DNA of 64,000 bases from Batillaria attramentaria (Eukaryota > Mollusca > Gastropoda > Batillariidae). Below are positions 45,820 through 56,333 of this stretch, one piece after another. The position numbers were made by a program, and so were the translations under genes. Location: NCBI GenBank assembly GCA_018292915.2, contig JACVVK020000335.1:89501-153500 (forward strand). The letters are read 5' to 3'. Below the pieces are notes generated by a model that was given only the letters and a program-made list of their open reading frames with translations, had not been told where the DNA came from and did not search any database. How positions within the stretch are numbered: position 1 is the first letter of the stretch; every line of letters starts with the position of its first letter.

Positions 45820-46852
45820 ACCACCACCACCCCCACCACCACCCCCACCACGACCACCACGTTATTGTAACACTGCATGAGATACAAATCTTAATTTTTT
45901 TCTATCTGGAAAAAAGCGCGATACGTTTCGACATGCATCGCTACAATTATTTTTCTAAAAGCTCTGAATTATCGACCTCTGCTGCTTACAATGAACCAAC
46001 GTACAAGTAAGTCCTTATGGTGTTATCAGCGAACCGTGTACTATGCTTCGGTTGCACTGCATTTTTTTGCAGGTTGTAGATACGCCAGGTCTCTTTGACA
46101 CAGAAGAATCTCTAGCTGTGACGCTGAACGAAATGACCAACGTCCTGAGCCTGTGCCTTCCTGGACCACACGCTGTGCTCTTCGTCATCCGCCTTGACGT
46201 CAAGTTTACACAGGAAGAGAACGACGCCTTCAAACTCATCCTGAAGATGTTCGAGGAGGAAAAGGTGAAGAAACATCTGATTCTGGTCTTCACCAGGGGT
46301 TCAGATAAGATTCGTTGTCCAATCGAGCAGTTTTTAAGCGACGCGCCCGCGACACTGAAGGAGATTTTAGATCTTGTAGGTGACAACTACGCGGTCATCA
46401 GCAAGACTTCAGATAAGAACGTCAGGGAGCAGCAAGTGCGCCATCTCCTTGAAAAGATTGATAAAGTCAGCAACAACGGTCGCGATTACTACGTGAACAA
46501 AGACATGGAGAAGATGAACACAGTCATGGCGGAGGAGATCGAGAAAGTGATGAAAGAAAGGCAGATGACCTACCAGCAAGCCGAATTTGCGGTGAAGAAC
46601 GGCCTCGCTCATGATGACAAGAAGTTTTGGACCTTCAAAAAGAAACTGATCTTATTGGTAGTTGCTTCTGTCGCTTTTGCTGTACTGGGTGGCGTTCTTG
46701 GAGCAACAGTCGCTGTTTTTGCTGTCGGAGCGGATATTACTGAGGCAGTCGTTGGTGCCGGTGTGCCCATGGCAACTACTATTCTGTCCGCTGTGGGCAT
46801 CGGTATTAAAGAATACGCCAAAACACAGAAAGAAAAGTGTGTTATCCTGTAA
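44912..46852 (+). CDS. GIMAP/AIG1-family GTPase, three exons
   Basis: Coding exons 44912-44976, 45398-45632 and 46073-46852 join in phase to about 359 residues. Exon 1 is MASRYRQLQSED and following, donor AAG|GTAAG. Exon 2 opens after TTTTTAACAG and holds the P-loop VGKTGSGKSSLGNILL (G1). Exon 3 opens after TTTTTTTGCAG with the G3 motif DTPGLFDTEES and the conserved box that follows (LPGPHAVLFVIRLDVKFTQE); G4 is FTRGSD. A helical region follows, then a glycine-rich hydrophobic segment at about residues 300-335 and a C-terminal CVIL after EKC. CVIL is a CaaX motif predicted to be geranylgeranylated, so membrane attachment is likely. Family members act in immune-cell survival and defence; mollusc paralogues are numerous. 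Intron 1 contains a SINE and intron 2 a microsatellite. The start is the first ATG before the exon 1 donor; an earlier exon cannot be excluded. Confidence 0.88.
45177..45354 (-). mobile_element. SINE V1 in GIMAP intron 1
   Basis: Reverse V1 with target duplication GAGGAAACA (45168-45176 and 45355-45363). It is antisense to the gene and ends about 40 bp before the exon 2 acceptor. Confidence 0.92.
45753..45860 (+). repeat. CT/CA/CCA compound microsatellite in GIMAP intron 2
   Basis: Tracts of C, CT, CA and CCACCA in series. Confidence 0.92.
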
Positions 46853-47036
46853 CCTGTGGAGTTGGTTTTCAGTTCAATTCCTTCGGCCTGGCCTGTCACA
46901 AACAAACAGGGATGAGGAACCATTCGACATGAAAAACAGAGGAAGAAAAAAAAAAAAGTACGTTTCGCCCACGCATATGTGATTTTTCTTGTGAAAGGTA
47001 TTTCGACGGGTTTTTTTTTTTTTTTTTTTTTCGGAT

Positions 47037-47415
47037 CATGATAACTGTTTTCTGTTTTGTATCGGTTATCCTCTCTTTTTTGTCATTTTGATTTTCCTTG
47101 TGAAAGGCATTTCGTCTGTTCATGATAACTGTTTTCTGTTTGTATAGGTTATCCTCTCTTTTTGTCATTTTGATTATCTCAGTTGTGAAAGGCATTTCGT
47201 CTGTTCATGATAACTGTTTTCTGTTTGTATAGGTTATCCTCTCTTTTTGTCATTTTGATTATCTCAGTTGTGAAAGGCATTTCGTCTGTTCATGATAACT
47301 GTTTTCTGTTTGTATAGGTTATCCTCTCTTTTTGTCATTTTGATTATCTCAGTTGTGAAAGGCATTTCGTCTTTTCATGATAACTGTTTCCTGTTTTGTA
47401 TCGGTTATCCTCTCT
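47037..47415 (+). repeat. 85-bp minisatellite, about five units
   Basis: Units begin CATGATAACTGTTTTCTG at 47037, 47121, 47206, 47291 and 47376 (period 84-85). Confidence 0.92.
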
Positions 47416-47798
47416 TGCTTGTATAGTAGTTTTTGACTTTTTGACTTGCAACCATCGCCCACGCGCTGGTCTAGTCGCTTGTCGCGAATCGCAGTATCAA
47501 GCGCACTCGTGGTCGGTTTGTTATTGTTGATATAGCATACGTCCTTGACCTCACCAGCTGATTAGCCGAAAGGGGCGCAACCCTGTTCGACATGCTGGCG
47601 ACTAGTTCCGCTGGCGAAAAGCGTGTAGACTTTTTTGTGCAAGTTTGTTTCAGTTATTTTATAGCCTTAGCCATTCCGTGGCACAAAGCTGAAGGTTAAA
47701 AACATTAGTTTAGCGTATCAAGGCGTCATGTCCCTACGTCTCTGGACGTATCAAGGTGTGACGATGCATTGTCGAGCATTCATGGATCCTCGACTCGA
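47416..47798. other. Spacer between minisatellite and MITE, unit 1
   Basis: Unique except for its copy in unit 2 (49366-49733). It may be GIMAP 3' flank or LINE 5' UTR; no ORF. Confidence 0.5.
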
Positions 47799-47807
47799 AT
47801 GTGAAAC

Positions 47808-48202
47808 GGGTCCTACTAATCACCGAAAACGACCGAAAACAACCGAAAACAACTCTTAATACGGGTAGAACGAAGTCAAAACATAGAAATAACAACACAC
47901 AAACATGATTAAAGGTGAAAAGGAGGCCTTAAACAAGTTAAAAGGAAAAATAAGTACTTATTCACTCCAAGAAAACAGGACAAAATGAACGTGTCTCCCA
48001 AAGGAAGCGACTCTGGTCCGGACTGGTTATCGTTTTCTGCAGTATCATCTTTTTTCGTTTAGCTTTTTTAAGGCCTCTTTTTTTCACCTTTAATCATCTT
48101 TGTGTGTTGTTATTTCTATGTTTTAACCGCGTTCTATCCGTATTAAGAGTTGTTTTCGGTTGTTTTCGGTCGTTTCTTTGTTTTCGGTAATTAGTAGGAC
48201 CG
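47808..48202. mobile_element. MULE-like MITE, unit 1
   Basis: A 395-bp element with inverted arms of about 130 bp (GGTCCTACTAAT...ATTAGTAGGACC, including ACCGAAAAC repeats). It is flanked by a 9-bp duplication ATGTGAAAC (47799-47807 and 48203-48211). No coding capacity. Confidence 0.85.
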
Positions 48203-48211
48203 ATGTGAAAC

Positions 48212-48722
48212 TATGAGTGTGTGTGGACGTGTGTTTCGCTTTTGCTGGACTGGGACTTACCAGTATACAGACCCTGGATGAGCGGTATGCTTAACTATTG
48301 ATATCTCTTTTTCTTAGTTTTTGTTTTGTGTTGTTTTTCCTGGTTCATGCTCTCTATCATGCTATGTTGTATGTTTGCTTTGGATTATATTTTTGTCTGT
48401 GTATGTCGGCCAGCACATGTGTCTTCTTCAGCTGTCATTACTGTCACGATGATCGTAGTTACTATACATGTGTACTATACGTGCACAGCTGTATCCGTCA
48501 CTCGCACAGGTTGTACATGATTTATGCTTGATGTGGGATGAGACTACGTATGTCAGTTACTCATTGTTTTTTTTTTATGTTGAGACATGACCCAGTCAAC
48601 TAATTCTTTAAAGATCTGTACTCTCAACTGTAATGGCCTTGGACAACACAAGAAGAGAAAAGATGTTCTAAACTTTCTCAGGCAACAGAATGCCAACATT
48701 TACTTCTTACAAGAAACTCACT
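48212..48722 (+). mobile_element. Tx1-like LINE 5' part, truncated by the duplication
   Basis: Same as 50149-50660: leader, then the ORF start at 48587 (MTQSTNSLKICTLNCNG), cut after LQETH at the tandem junction. Confidence 0.85.
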
Positions 48723-48984
48723 GGTGAAGAACGGCGTCGCTCTTGATGACGAGAAGTTTTGGACCCTCAAAAAGAAACAGATCTTATCGGTATTTGCTTC
48801 TGTCGCTTTTGCTGTACTGGCTGGCGTTCTTGGAGTAACAGTCGGTGTTTTTGCTGTCGGAGCGGAAATTGCTGAGGCAGTCGTTGGTGCCGGTGTGCCC
48901 ATGTCAACTACTATTCTGTCCGCTGTGGGCATCGGTATTAAAGAATACGCCAAAACACGGATAGAAAAGTGTGTTATCCTGTAA
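48723..48984 (+). pseudogene. Duplicated GIMAP C-terminal segment
   Basis: Codons from VKNG through the stop, matching the last 85 codons of the GIMAP gene. It keeps the hydrophobic segment and the CVIL CaaX end. There are 15 nucleotide differences and all 15 change the amino acid (for example L/V, H/L, K/E, L/Q, L/S, K/I). The GTPase domain is absent and the upstream sequence is LINE ORF in another context. A weak acceptor-like TACTTCTTACAAG lies just upstream. It is either a dead tail or an alternative last exon. Confidence 0.75.
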
Positions 48985-49150
48985 CTTGTAGAGCTGGTTT
49001 TCAGTTCAATTTATTCGGCCTCGGCCTGTCACAAATAAGCAGGGATGAGCAACCATTCGACATGAAAAACAGAGGAAGAAAAAAAAAGTACGTTTCGTCC
49101 ACGCATATGTGATTTTTCTTGTGAAAGGTATTTCGACTTTTTTTTCGGAT

Positions 49151-49365
49151 CATGACAACTGTTTTCTGTTTTGTATCGGTTATCCTCTCTTTTTTGTCAT
49201 TTTGATTTTCCTTGTGAAAGGCATTTCGTCTGTTCATGATAACTGTTTTCTGTTTGTATAGGTTATCCTCTCTTTTTTGTCATTTTGATTATCTCAGTTG
49301 TGAAAGGCATTTCGTCTTTTCATGATAACTGTTTCCTGTTTTGTATCGGTTATCCTCTCTTGTTT
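49151..49365 (+). repeat. 85-bp minisatellite, three units (unit 2)
   Basis: Units start at 49151, 49235 and 49321. Confidence 0.9.
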
Positions 49366-49733
49366 GTATAGTAGTTTTTGACTTTTTGACTTGCAGCCAT
49401 CGCCCACGCGCTGGTCTAGTCGCTTGTCGCGAATCGCAGTATCAAGCGCACTCGTGGTCGGTTTGTTATTGTTGATATAGGATACGTCCTTGACCTCACC
49501 AGCTGATTAGCCGAAAGGGGCGCAACCCTGTTCGCCATGCTGGCGACTACTTCCGCTGGCGAAAAGCGTGCAGACATTTTGTGCAAGTTTATTTCAGTTA
49601 TTTTATAGCCTTAGCCATTCCGTGGCACAGAGCTGAAGGTTAAAAACATTAGTTTAGGCGTCATGTCCCTACGTCTCTGGACGTATCAAGGTGTGACGAT
49701 GCATTGTTGAGCATTCATGGATACTCGACTCGA
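49366..49733. other. Spacer between minisatellite and MITE, unit 2
   Basis: About 3% different from 47416-47798; no ORF. Confidence 0.5.
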
Positions 49734-49742
49734 ATGTGAAAC

Positions 49743-50139
49743 GGGTCCTACTAATTATCGAAAACAACCGAAAACGACCGAAAACAACCGAAAACAACTC
49801 TTAATACGGGTAGAACGAAGTCAAAACATAGAATTAACAACACACAAACATGATTAAAGGTGAAAAGGAGGCCTTAAACAAGTTAAAAGGAAAAATAAGT
49901 ACTTATTCACTCCAAGAAAACAGGACAAAATGAACGTGTCTCCCAAAGGAAGCGACTCTGGTCCGGACTGGTTATCGTTTTCTGCAGTATCATCTTTTTT
50001 CGTTTAGCTTTTTTAAGGCCTCTTTTTTCACCTTTAATCATGTTTGTTATTTCTATGTTTTAACCGCGTTCTATCCGTATTAAGAGTTGTTTTCGGTTGT
50101 TTTCGGTCGTTTCGTTGTTTTCGGTAATTAGTAGGACCG
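49743..50139. mobile_element. MULE-like MITE, unit 2
   Basis: Copy of 47808-48202 with one extra ACCGAAAAC unit. The 9-bp duplication ATGTGAAAC is kept (49734-49742 and 50140-50148). Confidence 0.85.
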
Positions 50140-50148
50140 ATGTGAAAC

Positions 50149-53025
50149 AAAGAGTGGCTGTGGACGTGTGTTTCGCTTTTGCTGGACTGGGACTTACCAG
50201 TATACAGACCCTGGATGAGCGGTATGCTTAACTATTGATATCTCTTTTTCTTAGTTTTTGTTTTGTGTCGTTTTTCCTGGTTCATGCTCTCTATCATGCT
50301 ATGTTGTATGTTTGCTTTGGATTATATTTTTGTCTGTGTATGTCGGCCAGCACATGTGTCTTCTTCAGCTGTCATTACTGTCACGATGATCGTAGTTACT
50401 ATACATGTGTACTATACGTGCACAGCTGTATCCGTCACACGCACAGGTTGTACATGATTTATGCTTGATGTGGGATGAGACTATGTCCGTTACTCATTGT
50501 TTTTTTTTAATTATGTTGATACATGACCCAGTCAACTAATTCTTTAAAGATCTGTACTCTCAACTGTAATGGCCTTGGACAACACAAGAAGAGAAAAGAT
50601 GTTCTAAACTTTCTCAGGCAACAGAATGCCAACATTTACTTCTTACAAGAAACTCACTGGCTAACAAATGATGAAAACTTTATCAGGTCACTATGGGGGT
50701 ATGAATGCATTGTCAATGGTGACAGCTCAAACTCAAAAGGTGTGGCTATACTGTTTAGGAATAATTTTGAATATAAGTTGCACAATGTTGTTAAGGGTAA
50801 AAACGGTGCCTACATTGCTATTAGTATTGAGTGGGAAGGGAAACACATGTCACTGATTAACTTGTATGGTCCTAGTGACACTGATTCTCCTGATTTTTTC
50901 CTGAACATTGCCAGGGAAATTGATGCTTTAGGCAATGCTGATGCGATGATTGGTGGGGATTGGAATGTAGTTATGGATGCTCACATGGATACTTACCAAT
51001 ATAGAAACATTAATCGCCCCAGGACAATGAATACAATTCAAAACATAGTAAGTGAGTATGAGTTAGTCGATGTGTGGAGGGAACTCAATCCGCGAAAGCG
51101 TCAGTACACATGGAGACGGTTTAATGCTGTGCAACGCAGTAGACTAGACTTCTTTCTGGTGTCAGAAAACCTTCTTTCTGATACTGGTAGTGCAAGTATA
51201 GAAGCTGGATATAGGACAGATCATTCTTTGATATCTGTGCGATTGGGACATGAGGCACAACAAAGATCAAGGAGTTACTGGAAATTTAACAATTCATTAT
51301 TGAAAGACATACAGTATGTTGAACTAGTAAACAACATTTTACTTGAGTTAAAGAAACAGTATTGTTGTTGTGTGTACAACCTGGGTAGTATTAGTGGGAT
51401 TAAAGATGATGAAATTCAGTTTACTATTAGTGATCAGCTGTTTCTAGAGGCGGTTTTATTAGAACTCAGGGGTCGTACCATTTCTTACTCCAGTTTTAAA
51501 AAGAAGGAAGAGTGTAAGAAAGAGAAGGAATTAGGAAGAGAAATAAGCCACTTGGAACAAAATGTGTCTGAAAGCAATGACAACTTATTGGAAGAAAAAA
51601 AAAAGCCAAGAACTTATAGATTTAAGAAGACAAAAATTGGACGGCATGATCATTAGATCACGTGCCAAATGGATCCAAGATGGACAAAAAGCTAGTAAGT
51701 ATTTCTGTCATTTGGAAAAGAGAAATTTTACAAAGAAAGCCATGTCTATTTTGGAAAGGAGTGATGGTGAGATTATACACACACAAGATGGTATGATGTA
51801 GACTTGTCTTCTATAATAACAGCTCCATGTCTGGGGGAGGATGCCAGCAGTTCTATTGAAGGGCCCATTACTATTGAGGAAGCTTCTCAAGCTGTGAAAA
51901 AATGAAAAATAACAAAAGTCCAGGTTCTGATGGGTACACGGCAGAGTTCTTCAAGTTCTTTTGGAACATCATTGGACACTTTGTTGTCAGATCAATCAAC
52001 TGTGGATTTCATAGTAAACAGATGTCTGTCATCCAGAGACAAGGCATTATTGTTTGTATACCTAAGGACGATAAACCAAAAAGATACCTGAAGAACTGGA
52101 GGCCGATTACACTGTTAAATTCTGTGTACAAAATAGCCTCCTCTTGTATAGCCGAGCGTTTTAAGTCGGTTCTGCCATCAATAATACATAGTGACCAGAA
52201 AGGCTTCCTAAAGGACAGATTTATAGGGGAAAATATTAGACTTGTTTATGATGTACTAGTTCATACCCATGTTAATAGAATGCCTGACCTCCTTCTACTG
52301 GTGGATTATGAGAAGGCTTTCGACAGTGTTGTCTGGTCGTTTATCGAAAAATGCCTCCTATACTTTAGATTCGGCCCTGATATGATACAATGGGTTAAAA
52401 CTTTTTACAGTGACATATCCGCATGTGTGTTTGTAAATATTATGGTAAATACTCAAATTGGTTCAAAATAGAGCGTGGTTGTCGGCAAGGGGATTCGTGC
52501 TCGGCGTATATTTACTTGATCTGCACAGAAATCCTTTCATCAATTATCCGTCAAAATGAGGAGATTAAAGGTCTTAGCATAAATAATCTTGAAATTCTTC
52601 TTTCGCAGTTTGCGGATGACACCTCACTCTTTCTCGATGGCAGTGAGAAATCTTTTGTTGAGTGCATTCGCAGCCTTGAGTTTTTTGCTTCAATATCGGG
52701 ATTAAGGATGAATCGTGAAAAAACCCAAGTAGTCTGGATAGGATCCATGAGAAACTCGAATGTTAGATATATGCGTGATGCTAACTTTGTTTGGAATCCA
52801 GGGGTATTTAGAGTGCTTGGTGTGTTGTTCTTAACTGATATAAATTGTATAGTTGATATTAATTACCATGATAAACTTGCAGGCATTAAGCGTACTCTGA
52901 ATATCTGGTCAAAAAGGCAGCTAACGCCGCTAGGAAAAATTACAGTCATGAAAACTCTTGCCATTTCAAAATTTGTACATTTGTTTATGAATATACCGGA
53001 ACCAACAAACCTTTATCATTAACAC
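50149..53025 (+). mobile_element. Tx1/L1-like LINE, ORF2 with frameshifts
   Basis: Leader, then a frame open from ATG at 50523 to 51656. It encodes an APE-type endonuclease (CTLNCNGLG, YFLQETHW, MIGGDWNVVMD, YRTDHSLISVRLG). The frame shifts at an A run near 51600. It continues to 51801, shifts again, and resumes at 51902 with reverse transcriptase: NNKSPGSDGYTAEF, NWRPITLLNSVYK, LLVDYEKAFDSV, ERGCRQGDSCS and FADDTSLFLDG (catalytic DD). It ends at NIPEPTN near 53010 without the C-terminal domain or a 3' tail. No ORF1 is visible. It is inactive in this form. Fragments of the same family lie at 12105 and probably 25855. Confidence 0.88.
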
Positions 53026-53854
53026 CAGTAAATCATGTAATCATCATCATTGTTTTGCTACTGTCAGCTTTTCATTATATAAATTTTGACAGTTTGTAGT
53101 TTTTCATGGGGTTTTGGAAATGTAGAATTTGTCAAACCGTGTGACGTAGGATACCAAATTTAGTTTAAAAAATGTTTTCTTTATACCAATAGTGTTGTCA
53201 GCAAATTAGGATTCTAATTTACATATTATGATTTTTCCGTCACAAGTTGGCACCTGCACTGTACTCTTCGCTTCCCACACGGCTTGGTACTCACTCACTT
53301 TGGTACTGTACTCCAAACTTCGATGAGCTTTAATTGGGATTTTAATAAAACAAAGAGACCCCTGAAACCCCCACATCCCTGAATGTACATAAACAGCAGT
53401 TTTGTATTTGAATTATGTGTCAGTTCCTACAAACCTTTACTTACAGCTTTGGGACTGTTTAGTGAGTTTATGTACAGAGGTTTATGTTGAATGCCGGGAT
53501 AGCTTTTCAACTCTTTTATGGCTACTCAAAAGGCCATTAAACGTCAGAACTCTTTCTCAGATAGAACAAAAGAGATATGCCCCGGCGAGGCAAGCGGGTG
53601 CCGCTTTTCTTCAAACATTGTGTCACACGGTCACACAGGAACAGTGGCTGAGCGAGTCTTCCAACGACAATTTCAAATGCATTTTTTCCGGGCAGATACG
53701 ACGGAGGGTTATTACATTGACTTGTTACACAAGTGAGCCCAAACCAACACTTATGCATTGCACATGAGTATAACAAAGTACATACAATGAAAAATAATTG
53801 ATGATTGCGGGATAATATCTTTGCTTCGCACTTTGTTTTATCCAGTATTTTCTA
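53026..53854. other. No supported gene
   Basis: About 830 bp. A 72-codon plus-strand frame (53518-53736, ending in FRADTTEGYYIDLLHK) has no recognised domain and overlaps another frame. I list it only as a possibility. Confidence 0.4.
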
Positions 53855-53912
53855 TGCCATGCTATGCCATGCTATGCTATGCTATGCTATGCTATGCTAT
53901 GCTATGCTATTC
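53855..53912 (+). repeat. (TATGC)n pentanucleotide repeat
   Basis: About ten ATGCT units, with the first ones ATGCC. Confidence 0.93.
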
Positions 53913-53930
53913 TTGAATAAATGATATTTG

Positions 53931-54040
53931 CGTATCAGCCGATTGTCTGTTTTCTGTTTGAATTGTGTTGTCTCACGATGAGTGAGTTTGAGCCTTCATG
54001 ATAGAGGAACGTTTTACACAAATGAAATTTGACAGAAATC
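53931..54040 (+). repeat. Dispersed repeat F, copy 1
   Basis: A diverged copy lies at 55905-56052 (CATCAGCCG-type start, then GAGCCTTCATGATAGAGG, then ACACAAATG). Confidence 0.5.
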
Positions 54041-54198
54041 TAGAGCAGGCGCTTTATGGGACTCATTCAGTGAACATTTTAGCAGCGCTGTGTATGACGC
54101 CGTCACCGTTGCAGTCTAGTGTGCTAAACAGTAAGGGTTAGTTGGCATAGTTCGCCCGTTAGAGGGTGCAAATGTATACGTCATTCACAGGGGTGTAA

Positions 54199-54604
54199 TA
54201 ATAATAATAATAATAATAATGAGTATTGTATAGGCGCTTTACCCAATTTCACGAATCGGCTCAAAGCGCCGCGAACTGAACCCAACACGCACGCTCACAT
54301 GAATCACACGCATTCTCTCACACACTGGACATAAACACATTACAATCACGTGGTGCGAAGGGTCAGCTCAGCTATTTAAATTTCAGAATTTAGAATTACA
54401 TTTATTTTTCAAACTTGGTGGGACGAACATTTCCAAAGCAGAGGGGGAGGAAGCCGGAGTACCCGGAGAGAACCCCCGACGATCGGCCCGAATGAACGGT
54501 GCCACATACGAGAAGGAAAAATTGTTTGCTCTGAGTGGGACTCGAACCCCCTACCTCTCGCATTGGTGACAAGTCTCTTAACCACTAGACCACCGACCGC
54601 CCCC
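54199..54604 (-). mobile_element. SINE V2, reverse, full length
   Basis: (ATA)n tail at the left, body, and tRNA-like head at the right (GGGACTCGAACCCCC; TTAACCACTAGACC). Target duplication GTGTAA (54193-54198 and 54605-54610). Confidence 0.9.
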
Positions 54605-55380
54605 GTGTAAATGCACTCCAGTCGACCACTAGCACTAGGAGTTGCGCCTGTATACTCGCTGCGTGGAAGGGGGTGCGTCAGCAAACGGCGCGTTCCGGCA
54701 AATCGAAGACAACAAAGCAGGTGAAACAGGTTTCGGCATAGCTGAAGAGTTGCGGATATGAATACACAATTAAAACACTAATTCTTTGAGGTCTGACTCA
54801 ACAAGCAGTTGAAGCACTGCGCATCATTCTCTTGCTGACTATTCGAAGTCAAACCAGAAGCCTACGGCCGCCGCCATTCACGATTGCCAAGTTCGAATGC
54901 ACCAGTACAGTGATCGAAAATGAAACGGTCCCAATTACAACGGACATAAAACTAAATACTGATAAATCTCAAGCGTCTTATGGCGGTATTCGGACTTCAG
55001 TCAAACATATCGCATAAAGCACAGTCGTACTAGGAACGGTCAGCGACCACGTGACTCCCCTTCGCGAGACCCAAATCCGGTGTACATTTGCAACCCCTCC
55101 CGATGAGCGGGGACACAATCGTCCCTACTAGTGGACGACTTGAGCATATTTTCCCCTCCTGTGCATGGCTGGTATACACTTGCACTCCCTAACGGGCGAA
55201 CTATCCCCACCTAGCAGCGGTAACAGCTGCAAGATGACGCGTGCGACCAAAACTGAACGCAGGTAATGTGAGGAAAAGCAGCATCGACTTTCAACTGACG
55301 CGATCGTCGAGTCAGTTTTGACTGGATCATGAGTAGATGTCCTGTGTGATGCGTCAGTCGCTAGCACCCTGCTCCCGGTG
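54605..55380. other. No supported gene
   Basis: About 780 bp of unique, CpG-containing sequence upstream of the TATA element. Short frames only. Confidence 0.45.
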
Positions 55381-55383
55381 AAG

Positions 55384-55391
55384 TATAAATA
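55384..55391 (+). promoter_or_regulatory. Candidate RNA polymerase II core promoter (TATAAATA)
   Basis: TATAAATAG lies about 30 bp before a C/T-rich stretch suitable for initiation (near 55415-55425). A possible non-coding first exon ends at GCAG|GTCAGTC near 55511, just before a microsatellite. No downstream coding exon could be assigned, so the gene is unknown. Confidence 0.4.
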
Positions 55392-55515
55392 GAACTCCCC
55401 AGCCGGTGTTGCGTCTGTCTGCAGCGGCGCGTCAACGTACAGACATCAAAGGAAAAACTTGACGAAGAGAAACATACTATCGGTTCAAACTGGCGGCACA
55501 GCTATTGGCAGGTCA

Positions 55516-55517
<2 letters not shown>

Positions 55518-55580
<63 letters not shown>
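55518..55580 (+). repeat. TG/AG microsatellite
   Basis: (TG)n then (AG)n. Confidence 0.92.
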
Positions 55581-55581
<1 letters not shown>

Positions 55582-55904
55582 TGACGGTTTCTTTGACAGC
55601 CGTGACGTCAAGTGTTTGGGTTGTTGTTGTTGTCAGGTTTTTAAAATTTGCATTTTGCTTAGTTTTTCCAGTAATTCCGGTCGATGTGCTTGATATTAGG
55701 TGCTCTTTACGGCAAAAGTATAAGAGTTACCAGCCTCAACAGCAGCAAGCTTGGTGATAACATTTTCTTAAATCAGTCCAGATATTGACTGTTGGTAGCC
55801 TGAGTAGAGACTCTGAACAGACTAGCTCTTTGCTTTCCTTTCCTGGTTTTATTCAGTACTTTGGTAAAAAGCTTGAAAAACAATAGTCATTTCACTCAAT
55901 GACA

Positions 55905-56052
55905 TTTGGGCATCAGCCGTCTGCCTCTTTTCTGTTCAACTGTTCTGATGATGATGATGATGATGATGGCGACTTGATATTACGCACAGCTCCACCCTAA
56001 CTGTGCCACATTCAATGAACTTCAGCCTTCATGGTAGAGGGTCGCTTACACA
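55905..56052 (+). repeat. Dispersed repeat F, copy 2, with (GAT)n
   Basis: Resembles 53931-54040, interrupted by a GAT trinucleotide run (about 55945-55968). It ends ACACAAATG, where a family B-like palindrome begins. Confidence 0.5.
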
Positions 56053-56333
56053 AATGTTCTTTCCATGTAATGGAAACAGCTTAAGAACCGTTGCCCCGCG
56101 CCGACACCACGACACCAGATATAACACCATGACATCACACAATGGCCTTGTTGCCGATTCTCGTTATAGCGCGTGAACATGCGTGAACGTGCGCGATTTT
56201 GGACCGAGGCTTTTGTGTAGCCACTTAAACGCACGCCCCTGTCTTTCAGATATTTTTTCAGTTCAGGAACTTTCATTGATTTAATTTTATCGCGAACGTC
56301 TTCGTCGGTCGAAACGCTCACGTTGCACGCCAT
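56046..56333 (-). CDS. Small ORF with SAP-like motif
   Basis: 95 codons on the minus strand from an ATG at 56333. The first 45 residues contain SMKVPELKKYLKDRGVRLSG, which fits the SAP helix-turn-helix DNA-binding motif (leucine spacing, KDRGV, SGY). The rest (from SVQNRAR) looks unrelated, so the true exon may end near residue 43 or the gene may be broken there. A GCATGCGATGG context and CpG content fit a promoter near the start. SAP N-termini occur in chromatin proteins and in some transposon-borne proteins. A complete gene is not visible. Confidence 0.4.
   Translation of the reverse strand: MACNVSVSTDEDVRDKIKSMKVPELKKYLKDRGVRLSGYTKASVQNRARSRMFTRYNENRQQGHCVMSWCYIWCRGVGAGQRFLSCFHYMERTFV
56054..56081 (+). 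repeat. Family B-like terminal palindrome
   Basis: ATGTTCTTTCCATGTAATGG followed by AAACAGC resembles the B terminus ATGTTGTTTCC with its complement. No B body follows, so it may be a relic end. Confidence 0.4.

Larger units (their letters stand above)
46591..50660 (+). repeat. Tandem duplication, two units (46591-48722 and 48723-50660)
   Basis: Each unit runs from the middle of the GIMAP last exon through its 3' flank, an 85-bp minisatellite, a MULE-like MITE and the first codons of a Tx1-like LINE ORF. The junction at 48723-48724 joins LINE CTCACTGG to GIMAP GGTGAAG with a shared GG. The second unit is shorter by about 190 bp, mainly two minisatellite units. Confidence 0.92.

Noticed and set aside
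46015..46923. Minus-strand ORFs over the GIMAP exon
   Set aside because: Antisense shadows of a gene with GTPase motifs and consistent splice sites.
47037..47415. 85-bp minisatellite as an RNA gene cluster
   Set aside because: No stem or promoter signal; copy number differs between duplicated units as expected for a minisatellite.
50235..50468. 77-codon hydrophobic ORF in the LINE leader (copy at 48298)
   Set aside because: T-rich composition explains the phenylalanine/leucine content; it does not resemble LINE ORF1 and has no support.
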